In this document: positions 34,301-42,248 of the stretch, one piece after another
Layout of the letters: every line of letters begins with the position of its first letter
How positions within the stretch are numbered: the first letter of the stretch is position 1
From: Strigamia acuminata
Lineage: Eukaryota; Arthropoda; Chilopoda; Geophilomorpha; Linotaeniidae
Length of the DNA: 64,000 nt
Direction: 5' to 3'
Assembly: GCA_949358305.1 (NCBI GenBank)
Contig: OX442317.1
Location: 6,328,186-6,392,185, forward strand
Notes under the pieces: model-generated
Database searches by the model: none
What the model was told of the DNA's origin: nothing
What the model saw: the letters and a program-made list of their open reading frames with translations, nothing else
Position numbers and translations under genes: made by a program

Positions 34301-35662
34301 AGATTAGATGCACCAACCAATGATCACTAGGTGCATTCAATCTGGATAAAGTGTCCCTACGTCCATACTCACAAAAGGAAAGTGGCGAGCAAAAAAAGCC
34401 CCAGTTGGGTCACTTTTCTTCTTCAACATTTTCCTCGAGGAACCACGGTGTGATTTGCTAACAGATAAACCATCAGCCATTTTATTTTTACTTCTTTTTT
34501 CCCCCTCCTTCTGCTTTCTAATCATTTAAAAAGAGCAAAAAATTGCGCAGCACCATTGTCCAATTTGTCTCGAATAATTGGTGCTAAGTTCAGTGTAAAC
34601 TGGGCACCTGAAGTTGAAGCAATAGAGACAAAGGGAAACGAATTGCACGGGTCACACCCCCGTTTTAGCAATCTCCTCTCTCTGCCCATATGGCGAAGGG
34701 CAACTCCAAAGTGCTGATGTGACTGCTTGATTGAGTTTAACGTGAGTGCAACTGAAAATACTTTGGTTTAGGGGCACTAATCTGTTCAGGCGAGTTGTAC
34801 TCAATTCATTTGACGTTTTTTTTTTTTATTATTATTATTTTTGAATATTCCGACAAAACAATTGCAACCCCTTGGAATCATGACCACTTTAAACTGAAAA
34901 TGCAACAATAAAGTGCTGTAGCGCAATAATGAGTAAACTCTGTTGAAAATCTTTCATTGTTTTATCTACATTTTCACTTAAAAAAAAACAATTATAATTA
35001 CAGCAGTTGTGCTGTGCCATTAGGGGTCACCACTTAATCCGTTATCCATTGTTGAATTCTAAGAAACCCAGCACTGGCCTTTGTTGCAGAGAAAACTTTG
35101 CATTCTATAATTACCCGATTTTTCTAAAACCTTTCTTTGCGTATCTAAAGCCATCCATCTTGGGAATTGTATGATAAACAGGAAAGAAGAAAATTATACA
35201 AATGTCGGACGCCGGATGTGAACCAGGACTTGAACCACAGATATCCCCCACATCCTGCAGCACATCTGCGGTGCAAGCTTCTCTCAGTTTGCGTCCGGCT
35301 TTTGTCGGTACAGTGTGGTTTTATTATCTCCTCTTTGTGATGAATTTTATTAACGACAGAAATTGTATAAAAATTATATTTTTCGTGATTAATAGTTTGC
35401 TTTTCCTAGAGAAATTAAAATTAAAGAGGCTCTAGATTTGTTTCGACTTACCAACAACTGACAAATAGCCAAACTGCATTTTTGCTGGTTCGGTGTTTAT
35501 CTGGCACATGTATCGTCCAGCATCCTGCTCCTTCACATTGCGCAAATGCAGAAGCCATGTCCGGTGATGATTTGTGTGGGTCACACTCACGCGATTGTTC
35601 CGAGTGATTACGCTATGATGAACTGTGAGAATTGCTTGTCGATCGTAGTGAAACCAAGCAAC
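16280..35662 (-). CDS. DIP/lachesin-like three-Ig cell-surface protein (8 exons, 5' end missing)
   Basis: Exons in transcription order: 35662-35452, 31064-30906, 30023-29895, 27781-27494, 24631-24569, 18773-18696, 18199-18113, 16386-16280. They join in one frame with phase-1 junctions throughout (1,122 nt, 373 residues plus stop). The product has half of Ig1 (VAWFHYDRQAILTVHH...DAGRYMCQIN), Ig2 (VPPDIIDSETSSEV...LTCRAKG; SRLHMGAFLCIASNGVPP), Ig3 (PPMLWIPHQLVGTP...LECH; DYGLYKCIAKNPLG), a stalk and a hydrophobic tail. SRLHMGAFLCIASNGVP and the VPP joints are hallmarks of Dpr-interacting proteins. These are neuronal surface proteins that bind Dpr partners through Ig1 and help specify synaptic connections (family knowledge). 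N-glycosylation sequons are visible at NVT, NNT and NFT. The missing 5' part would encode the signal peptide and the first Ig1 strands. Lachesin is the nearest alternative. Confidence 0.92.
16387..18112. other. Last intron of the DIP-like gene
   Basis: No gene or transposon ends recognised inside. 17145-17240 is a GC-richer, CpG-rich block (GACAACGCGTCTGGCGCAAC, CACGCGCCATTTTTCGCCGC) that could be regulatory. Confidence 0.4.
18113..18199 (-). CDS. DIP-like gene: stalk exon 3 (29 codons, cassette-like)
   Basis: Acceptor TTTTTTCAG|AG, donor TCAG|GTAAGA, phase 1 at both ends, 87 nt. Encodes IRYKLNKGKSNKQDENLAIK then PPNDWSQS, a Lys-rich polar stalk. It reads directly into the terminal exon. Confidence 0.7.
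18696..18773 (-). CDS. DIP-like gene: stalk exon 2 (26 codons, cassette-like)
   Basis: Acceptor AATTTCAG|AC, donor CAAG|GTAAAG, phase 1 at both ends, 78 nt. Encodes a polar segment HTRNKNENFTNYKNPSSLIV then HEHEQ, with an NFT glycosylation sequon. No domain is recognised; it is placed by phase, splice sites and order. Confidence 0.65.
20149..20715. mobile_element. TIR element (CCGTAAATGC family) with internal minisatellite
   Basis: 567 bp between TA dinucleotides (20147-20148 and 20716-20717). Left end CCCGTAAAATGCTCTCGTTG, right end the complement of TTACCGTAAATGCTTTCGTA. Sub-terminal GAGCGCG words occur at both ends. The interior, 20205-20600, is a run of about 20-21-bp units close to TTTTTATGTGCCAAATATGCA. 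Open frames across it are repeat artefacts. A further 10-bp match TATTTCTTAT flanks it at 20131 and 20719. Confidence 0.8.
22924..23399. mobile_element. MITE family D, copy b, interrupted by a hAT element
   Basis: Ends AACCAAGGACAACATGGACA and GTGTCCACGTTATCCTTGGT are inverted repeats matching copy a at 13153-13350. The two halves are separated by the 255-bp element at 23022-23276 and its target duplication. Confidence 0.75.
23022..23276. mobile_element. Nested non-autonomous hAT element with CCCGTACCCG core
   Basis: Perfect 16-bp terminal inverted repeats CAGTGTTGTGCATTGG and CCAATGCACAACACTG. It is flanked by the exact 8-bp direct repeat TTGCCAAC (23014-23021 and 23277-23284), diagnostic of hAT insertion. 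The interior has repeated CCCGTTACCCG/CCCGTACCCG words at both ends. Short ORFs cross it but none is a transposase. Confidence 0.92.
24569..24631 (-). CDS. DIP-like gene: stalk exon 1 (21 codons, cassette-like)
   Basis: Acceptor ATTTTCAG|AA, donor GAAG|GTGAGG, phase 1 at both ends. Encodes TEAPSTLPTTTVNAIYERIE, a Thr/Pro-rich stretch like an O-glycosylated stalk. It gives VYETEAP with the Ig3 exon, as in other DIPs. Length 63 nt is a multiple of three. Confidence 0.8.
24925..25112. repeat. Minisatellite, unit about 25-30 bp
   Basis: Six or seven degenerate copies of a unit close to AAAATCCAAATTTTGAATTT followed by TAGAACC. It lies in the intron upstream of stalk exon 1. The AAATTTTGAATTT core is near-palindromic. 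Confidence 0.75.
25406..25419. promoter_or_regulatory. RFX X-box-like motif GTAACCATAGCAAC
   Basis: Fits the imperfect palindrome bound by RFX factors (GTNRCC AT RGYAAC). It lies in an intron of the DIP-like gene. Binding is not shown; similar words occur at 45.2, 51.0 and 57.0 kb. Confidence 0.35.
27494..27781 (-). CDS. DIP-like gene: Ig3 exon
   Basis: 288-nt exon, acceptor TATATAG|TT, donor TATG|GTAAGT. Encodes the whole third Ig domain: PPMLWIPHQLVGTP, ETTLECHTEA, SINYWMREDGDMI, RIKNLSKKDYGLYKCIAKNP, ending GVIRVY. Both cysteines and the core Trp are present. NNTEE is a glycosylation sequon. The region before the acceptor is a TATATA tract. Confidence 0.93.
27782..29894. other. Intron of the DIP-like gene between Ig2 and Ig3
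   Basis: Contains the hAT-like element at 28490-28811. Nothing else recognised. Confidence 0.4.
28490..28811. mobile_element. hAT-like non-autonomous element
   Basis: 322 bp with ends CAGGGTGACCAGAT and ATCTGGTCACCTTG (one mismatch as inverted repeats). Flanking octamers CTTAAGTA (28482-28489) and CTCATGTA (28812-28819) match at six of eight positions, fitting an aged 8-bp target duplication. No transposase frame. Confidence 0.65.
29895..30023 (-). CDS. DIP-like gene: second exon of Ig2
   Basis: Acceptor TTTTAG|TT, donor GACT|GTAAGT. Encodes VELFGDVLEISRVSRLHMGA then FLCIASNGVPPAVSKRITLK. Contains the second cysteine of Ig2 and the most diagnostic DIP motif. The joint with the next exon reads VDFPPM. 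Confidence 0.92.
30483..30809. mobile_element. TIR element (CCGTAAATGC family), 327-bp copy with short minisatellite
   Basis: Flanked by TA at 30481-30482 and 30810-30811. Left end CCGTAAAGGCTCTCATTGAA. Its right half carries ACAGCGCGGGTATTCTAAAA then GAGCATAGTAGTATACGG, colinear with 20690-20715. The interior, 30530-30690, holds degenerate units like GCAAAAATGCACGGTTTATGT, related to those of the copy at 20149. Confidence 0.7.
30906..31064 (-). CDS. DIP-like gene: first exon of Ig2
   Basis: Acceptor TTTCAG|TT, donor ACGG|GTACGA. Encodes PPDIIDSETSSEVITREG, the cysteine-containing LNVTLTCRAKGTPTPTIKW and the linker to KGKT. NVT is a glycosylation sequon. Phase 1 at both ends. Confidence 0.9.
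33371..33622 (+). repeat. Interspersed element family 1, copy c
   Basis: Same order of blocks as copy a at 92-345: GCATTTCGCAGAATTAAG, AATGCATTTCATAATACAAT, TTTGACAAATAATAAT, ACAAAATGTATTATCATTTC. It ends next to the left arm of the long inverted repeat. Confidence 0.65.
33631..33889. repeat. Long near-perfect inverted repeat (hairpin)
   Basis: Left arm 33631-33716 and right arm 33804-33889 are reverse complements over 86 bp with one mismatch, separated by an 87-bp AT-rich spacer. Each arm contains CAAATTGGGATGCTGTTGGA or its complement and a CGTGGACACCATG core. A transcript would fold into a long duplex. The arms carry no open frame of note. Confidence 0.93.
34328..34345. repeat. Solo end of the GGTGCATTCAATCTG MITE family
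   Basis: TAGGTGCATTCAATCTGG matches the terminal repeat of the element at 47298-47849. No partner end was found within several hundred bases, so it is a fragment. Confidence 0.45.
35204..35299 (-). ncRNA. tRNA-like segment, possibly a tRNA-derived SINE head or pseudogene
   Basis: On the minus strand the 96-nt segment begins GCCGGAC and ends GTCCGAC (6 of 7 pairs). It contains GGTTCAAGTCC, close to the Pol III B-box GGTTCGANTCC, and a hairpin GCAC CGCAGAT GTGC in an anticodon-arm position. The A-box is poor and the loop lacks T33, so a working tRNA is unlikely. It is GC-rich against an AT-rich intron. Confidence 0.3.
35452..35662 (-). CDS. DIP-like gene: exon for second half of Ig1
   Basis: Acceptor CTTTAAG|GTTGCT and donor GTTG|GTAAGT. 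It starts in phase 0 with VAW, the conserved Trp strand of the V-type Ig1, and runs to YLSVV. It contains DAGRYMCQ with the second Ig cysteine. The first cysteine must lie on an upstream exon ending just before VAW. The residues NNRVSVTHTNHHRTWLLHL correspond to the Dpr-binding face in this family. Confidence 0.9.
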
Positions 35663-37837
35663 CTTAAAGAAAAAGAAAAAAAGAAAATCTCTTATAGCAA
35701 TTATTATTATTAGGATTCATGCTTTGTTTTAACTGTTTTTATTTTTATTTCTATTTTTCTTTTCATTTCGGAATAATTATTTTCGAAATTTAAAAAAAAA
35801 AACAATAAAAAATTGGAAAATTCCAACCCAGTAAGTTTTAATTAATTTCTCATTTCAACTAGACTATTTATACAAGCACTGGGTTATTAATCTAAGCAGA
35901 AAAATTACTCAAAGTGCTAGTGTACGACTCACTAGTATTTTAATCAGTGTGTTGCACTCCAATGAAAAGAATAATTCAAAGTCGGAGAATAACAGCTGAT
36001 TAATTTTAGTTAACGCAGAAATGAAAAATGTAAATTGCCTTTTAAAGTCGAGCTCTAAAGTAACCCAACTTAACGTTTCAACTGTTGTAAACACACGTAG
36101 AGCGAAGCATTTCCAAAGTCACAACCAAAACAGTTTCGATACATCAAATTTTTACATTTTCCTCAGCAAAATATCGACTCTCATTATTCTCCCGCAACAA
36201 CAACTGTCAGTTCCCCAACTTTTAAATAATAAAATATTTTGCAGTGAAAATGTTTTGTTATTATAATAAATAAATAACGAGGTAAATCTGTTATTCCAGG
36301 CCATAAGTACCCGGGGGAAGACACCACATGCGCATCACTAAACTTTTCACAATGACTGCATATTGATGTTGCCTATAGACACTTGCTCGATGTAATGTGC
36401 AAAAAGGCGCACTTTGACCGAATTTACACAACTTTTCAACATTTTTTTTTAAAAAAAATGGAAATAATTAAAATTTTTAATTAAGATGTCACCAATGAAA
36501 TCCTTTCGAATCCATCTTAATCTTAATCCCTAATAAATCTTCGCGATTCTCAAGTGGTATTTGAATCGTCGGTTGCCTCAACCTCTTTCTGATGCCATTT
36601 TTGATTAGCTGTGCCACCTAGAATGTGTTAATTGCACGAGTGCTATAAATTATAAGATATATCTAGAGCGTTTAACAGTATCAGAAGTAAATAAACCTCT
36701 CGGGAGAGCTAATTTACTTGTGCAAGTATTCAGCAAAGCTGGCGGAACGTCGACGCTGGGGAAAGCAAAGATCAACATTTTCGATTTACAATAACTTTTT
36801 ATTAGACTGGTTTATGTGACTTAAACAATATAAATTAATGTCTAAGACATCCCTTGTTGTGCCATAAGTAGTTTATATCTGCAGTTTAATGTAAATAAAA
36901 ACGAGATGATATTTAAGGTATAAAAATTGTCGGACGGTGATAACTCTCTTTTACAACAGCTCTGCAAATCTGCACTTTCAAAGTGCACATTTGCACCGCA
37001 AAAAAATTATATATTTAACGACAATAATTTGGTGTTTAATTTCCTTAGACCAGCAATGCCCACACATTAATCATGTGGCAAATTGGAGTTTACTTTGGAC
37101 AAAGTGCAACTGCCATCCAGGTGAGATTAGAACAGAGCTGCAAATGGAGCAAACAAACAGCAATACATGTGCTGCCGACATTGTCCACTTGCTATAGATT
37201 TTTCTCGCTGATTGACGTCGAGTTGCAATGAGGAGGAAACGAGGGAGGGGTTTGTTTTCAGTCTGTGCATTTGCGGGACTGTTGTGAGAAGCAACATCTG
37301 TGTTTGACGTGATATTACATCGCCATGTTGAAAACCTGTCTTACGCTATGATGTGGCACTATTAAAGAGTAGAACAAGTGAAGCTTGAGTAAGTCATCAA
37401 CACAAGATGAAAGAAAAAAATAAAAAAAATAAAAATAAAAAATAAAAAAAAAATCTAAATTTTATTTTCTCCTTTTTTTCCCTTCTTCTTTAAGGGTCAT
37501 GACACAGCATTATTTAAGTACATGTACTGACTATGCATTCTATTCTATTCTCCACAGTGAATAAGTAAATGGTTAATGTAATGCTGGCAATAATCCAATA
37601 GACGGATATGTGAGGCCTCAGGTGTAAACAAGAATAATGTAAACAATTGTAATTTTGTGGCAGGTGCGTTGAATTGAAATATGAGAGCGCGCGAAGAAAA
37701 ATAACAACAAAAGGAGGAGGGAAAAAACACGCCAAAATTCACGCTCGTTTAAATCGGATGGAATCATATTTCTATTCACATTTATTTATTTATTTATTTA
37801 ACAGTTAAAACTTTTTTAATTGTCACTCCATTCTTTG

Positions 37838-38032
37838 TTAGTAAACAGGTTCAAGTGGCTTAGTAGCAAAGATTTGCCAACCCCGGGAAACCAAGGCGCA
37901 TGACCACAACACGAGTGAAATTCCAATAGGATACAAAGGGCTCAAAAGGAGATTTCCGACCAGGTTAATAATTCTCACACCATGACTTCGCACTTTGAAA
38001 ACACTACCAATTCCAACGGGGATTCGTGCCAT
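37838..38032 (-). CDS. Hypothetical 64-residue hydrophobic protein, single exon (uncertain)
   Basis: ATG at 38032 in context AAAATGGCA opens 64 codons beginning MARIPVGIGSVFKV. It continues with a hydrophobic middle (IINLVGNLLLSPLYPIGISL then VLWSCALV) and ends TKPLEPVY. One or two membrane segments are likely. An AATAAA-repeat tract (about 37783-37800 on the plus strand) follows the stop by about 40-50 nt. It lies in a GC-richer patch inside an intron. It could be a small intronless gene or processed copy; I do not recognise the family. Confidence 0.3.
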   Translation of the reverse strand: MARIPVGIGSVFKVRSHGVRIINLVGNLLLSPLYPIGISLVLWSCALVSRGWQIFATKPLEPVY

Positions 38033-41000
38033 TTTTAAACACACGCGGGTGAAGATTTCCACAAGAATTTTGAATATCTATAGCAACTGATGCGATTCAC
38101 ATTTTATTCCAAATTATGCAAAATGAGCACATTTTCTGCTGACAAATAAAAAAAATAATAAAAAATAAAAAAAATAAAAAAATTGAAGGAAGAAAAATGA
38201 CAAATTGATCTGTATTGCAAGTACAAGAGGCAGAAGGTAATGTCATACATGTAATCTTCTTCTGGCAATAGATTTGCCTCGAAAATCGAAATCAATGTGC
38301 GAGGCGGTCCTTTCCCTTTCACAGATCCGACTTTCACATCTTACAAGGCATCTAAGCCTATTGAAGCGTCTGTCAATTCCCAAAAAGAGGCAATGCATCA
38401 GCAGATCAGCGGCCTCGTACGAAGATTGCTTACTTCAATTACAGGCAGGCCGTCTAATGTGCCATGTATTATATCATCTAAAACCAATCCCTTGCATCAA
38501 ATCATTTCAAAAAAATTCTCGACAACTTCGCAAAAATGGAAATCTCAAACTTTTTTTATTTTTATTTTCAAGACATCAACATTTTCAACTTTGATTCGAT
38601 GACTTCACACAAATTTGTTGCGACTTCAGCTGTTGGTCTCAACTAAATGGATTGTTGCTTCAGCCGTATTAGATTTCAGGCTAGATCGATCGTTGGTCGC
38701 TACATATCATTGTTTGTGGAGTAATAAAATAAAAAAAAAACCTTTCACATCAAACAAAGTGCACTCTCAATTTTAAAATAACATCATTTCCTGTTATTTC
38801 AATAGTTCGTGAAACAATTAGGTGTGAAGCAGCAAAGCAAAGGGGCACGAAACACATCAATTACGTGTTAAGCAGCGAAGCAAAGGGACAGCTCGAGAGA
38901 AATAAAAGAAGAAAAACATAAAATAAAATAAAAAATTGTTAGTAATCAAATAAAAGTGATGAAGTTGCAGTTAAATAGATCAATTCGGATGCAAAGCAGG
39001 ACAAGTCCAGCTTGAAAACGAGAGGCGAAGCGACGTAACACGACACATGGAAGGAAAGCTGCTACTGCTGCTGAGTTCGCAAGCACTCCACCAGATGGAA
39101 TTTCACCTTCCACATTCCTGCCCCATCCATTCCCGCCCACACCACATTTGAATCTGCACAGATCGATACGCTCCTATGAAAGCCAATGGAGGCTGCGACA
39201 TAAGTCTCGTGTCATTTCCCATTCTGCTAACGTTCCGTCGCTTAATCTCATTTTTCAATTGCAACAGCCAAAAAACATCTCGCAACCATATTTAGAAACG
39301 TCTCAATTTACTCTGTTCTGTCTGAACAACACTTCAGCCAATGTCATAAATTAATTTATTTCATTCGATTTTTGGTCGATATTTCCTCTCGTTTTTCACC
39401 GCACATTTTTTTTCTTCTTGTTTTAATAGCACTAGATGAGAGATGTTTCATTTAATTCTAATTGCATCAATGCTATGGTTTATTTAATTATAATTTTTCT
39501 AAATCAATGTTTTTCATCTTTTTCTTCATCAATTTTACATTTGCTGATTTCCTTGGTGATGTCAAATAGAAGACAATGTGAACTGTCAATACCACGGATT
39601 TCAAGAAAAGGAAAAGAAAAGACAATTTCAAAAAAAAAAAAAAAAATTGCAAGTCCATACGTTGTAGCTTTGCTCGGCTTAATATCGTAATTAATGCGAT
39701 TGCCAAAAAAGATTTAAGCCAAGGAGGATTTTCTACCCGAGACGAAGCACTAGATGTCATTTCCGTGAGACTAACACGTTATTAGTGATAATAAATTCTT
39801 TGTTCCGTGTAATTTACTGCTCGTGGATGTTCACCCAAATAAATCTGGGGTCTTAGAAAGATGAGAAAAATCAAGTCATCAACTTTTCACTAACACATTC
39901 CTACAATTGATTGTTCCTAATGAACATTCTGCAACAGACAGAAGTGAAACATTTTTCCTAACAAAATCACAAACTCTTACAACACACGAAGCTATTAAAA
40001 TTTGTCACTAAGTGTTCATAAACGTCACTTGTCAATCACCTGCCAAATTCAAATCGACATTAAGTACCAAAAATGTAAAAAAAAAATTATAATAAAATAA
40101 TAGTATTAATAAATTGGAAAAAAAATGAAATAAAGTCGGAATCAATCAATTCAAAGCCTTTGTGTAATTGGCCATTGATTTTATATCCGGAAGTTTTCTG
40201 ATTGTGACCGACAAGCCAGAAAGGAAATGGTTTGGCCAAGTCCTCGTTCACCGATGGCATCCGCTTTATTTGGCAAAATGACCATTTTTGACCGGTTCAC
40301 TACATACGAGGATATTTCAGCTGTTAATCGAAGCGGTAAATTGAAGCGATCACTAAACTACAGTCCCGTAAGTACTTCTTTTAATTTTACAAGACAAAGC
40401 AAACATTGTACGCACTCGAATTAAATTGCTTTAACAAGTATTTTCCAGCCACAACCTTGTCAATTTTCTCCCAATTTAAACCTGAATTCACGAATTACAG
40501 GTAAGCGAAACATTTCACACAGCATAGATCGAATAAATGAACGAATCATTTGTAATCAAATCACAAAACGTAAAATGCTAAAATTAATGAAATAAAACGA
40601 GTAATCCTTAAGTCTAGGAAACTTCCATTGATTCTATTACGCAATGTGAGTGTACGACTAATCAAATTGCATCTAGATTTATTTCCCGAGTTAATCTGAT
40701 GCTCATTTTGCCAATTTTGATTTCAATTAAGAAATAAATACTTGTCAATTTAATTTGGTGACAAAATTAACAGCAGTCCGTGCGCACGTGAACTTTGACG
40801 ATTTTTCGAGCGGAATCAGTGCGAAAATAGCGTTAAAACGAAGCGACTCATTAAAAATTGAAAATCAACCTAATCCCCCCTTTCGATTACCAATAACAAG
40901 CGATCGATATCAGAAAAGTTGTAAATGGAAAAATGAAAAGTGACATCTGGTGCTGTAAGCTTGAAGTGAAATTGATAATCTCCTCAAAGCTTCCTCCTTT

Positions 41001-41768
41001 CGTCTAATCACACGAATATATAATCAATCATCCATGAAAACAAGATTAAGAAAAATACTTGTTGACGATCGAAGAATTAGAAATTCAACCATCCCGTGTT
41101 CAAATCGTAAACAACCCCCAAAAAACACCATTATTTTACTATGATAGAGCAATTTCCCACTTCACTCTTCTCTGAGTTGAATAAAAACATTTTCAGTTAT
41201 AAAGTTTCATACAACTTCCTCTTTAAAAGAAAAAAAAATAACAAACACACAATTTACCAAGTTGAAAGCTAGCAAAAGAGAAAAAGAGAGAGAAAAAAAG
41301 TTCACGTTTGTCTCTTATCATCAAATGAGGTTTTTGGTGCTAATGTGAGACCTTGTAAGAAACTAACAGCTATCCTTCTGTCAATTACAGCAGTAAGTCA
41401 ATTTCGGTTGAAATAGCGAGAGTGTTCTCTCCTCTTCAGCTTTCAGATGTGTTGTTAGGACTAAATAAAGTCGGTGCCAACATTACATTCAGCTGTAATA
41501 TCGTGGTAAACAGTGTTTAGTTGTTACTGCATTAAGCCACAACAAATTCAATTCACAAATATACATTTCAAGGCTTTATTTATTTGTTTCTAAATGAAGG
41601 TATTGAAAATGGATATTGATGTCGAATCGATTTTTAACACCTACAAATCTGCTATAATCCTGTAATTAATTGGAGTTTCAGTAAATATATTGAATTAAAT
41701 TGCAAAATGTTTTTACATTTTACAATAAAATCCAAATTTTTATACCGATCTTTCGACAATTGTCAATA

Positions 41769-41961
41769 CAGTCAAAAACTAAAATATTTTGTGTTTTACT
41801 TCAATTTTAAAACAAAAATGATGTCCCAATAATGTCACAAATAAGTAATATATGTTGCCAATTTAATAAAATCGTTAAAATTCCCACACTCAAAATTTAA
41901 ACTTAAAATACACTTAAACTAAAATTCTTAAAACACAAGTATTTTTATTTTCGAATGCAGC
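41769..41961. mobile_element. MITE family 2, copy c (left end damaged)
   Basis: TCAAAAACTAAAATATTTTG and TTGTGTTTTACTTCAATTTT at the left are the same as in copy a (415-450). Right end TCGAATGCAGC followed by TA. The left terminus has lost part of GCTGCAT. The middle includes an insertion relative to copy a. Confidence 0.7.
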
Positions 41962-42135
41962 TAGAGATTTCAAATCAATAAATATAAATATTTAGACATG
42001 CTGAGAATTAAATAAATATATAAATCGCAATTTAATTCGATACCAAAATGATATCGGTTTATCTTCAAATCGAAATATAACCTAAAAAAAAAATCAGGCT
42101 GTTTTTTTTTAGCCGATTGGCTTCACACTTCTTAC

Positions 42136-42248
42136 CTTACGTAAGAAGTTCGAATAACATCAATATCGATTTTTATTACTGCTCCTGGAGAAATGAGAAA
42201 TGCTGCAAAAATAAGCTTTGCTGCCATGCACACGAATAAAATTGTCAT
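42136..42248 (-). CDS. Signal-peptide-like first coding exon, possibly of the DIP-like gene
   Basis: ATG at 42248 opens MTILFVCMAAKLIFAAFLIS then PGAVIKIDIDVIRTSY. This is a short N-region, a hydrophobic core and small residues, as in a secretory signal. Two overlapping donors follow: TAC|GTAAGG (exon end 42141, phase 0) and GTAAG|GTAAGA (end 42136, phase 2), the second being stronger. It lies upstream of, and on the same strand as, the Ig exons, where a signal exon is needed. The link is inferred because the connecting exon is missing. Confidence 0.45.

Larger units (their letters stand above)
31065..35451. other. Intron of the DIP-like gene between Ig1 and Ig2
   Basis: Holds interspersed family 1 (33371-33622), the 86-bp inverted repeat (33631-33889), a solo GGTGCATTCAATCTGG transposon end at 34330 and a tRNA-like segment (35204-35299). 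No further exon recognised. Confidence 0.45.
35663..42135. other. Region upstream of the Ig1 exon; no exon confirmed
   Basis: The exon for the first half of Ig1 should lie here if the signal-peptide-like exon at 42.2 kb belongs to this gene. I looked on the minus strand for a cysteine strand ending at a donor in phase 0 and did not find a convincing one. Segments near 37.84-38.47 kb and 39.0-39.3 kb are richer in GC and open in more than one frame. Confidence 0.4.

Noticed and set aside
37049-37120. Plus-strand exon-like segment between good splice sites
   Set aside because: Acceptor TTCCTTAG and donor CCAG|GTGAGA look good and 72 nt is in frame, but the peptide resembles nothing known and no partner exon was found; chance is likely in 64 kb.
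38946-39140. Possible Ig1 first-half exon with LPCVVLRRF
   Set aside because: It has a cysteine, but no G-R-D-type strand before it and no donor at the expected place.
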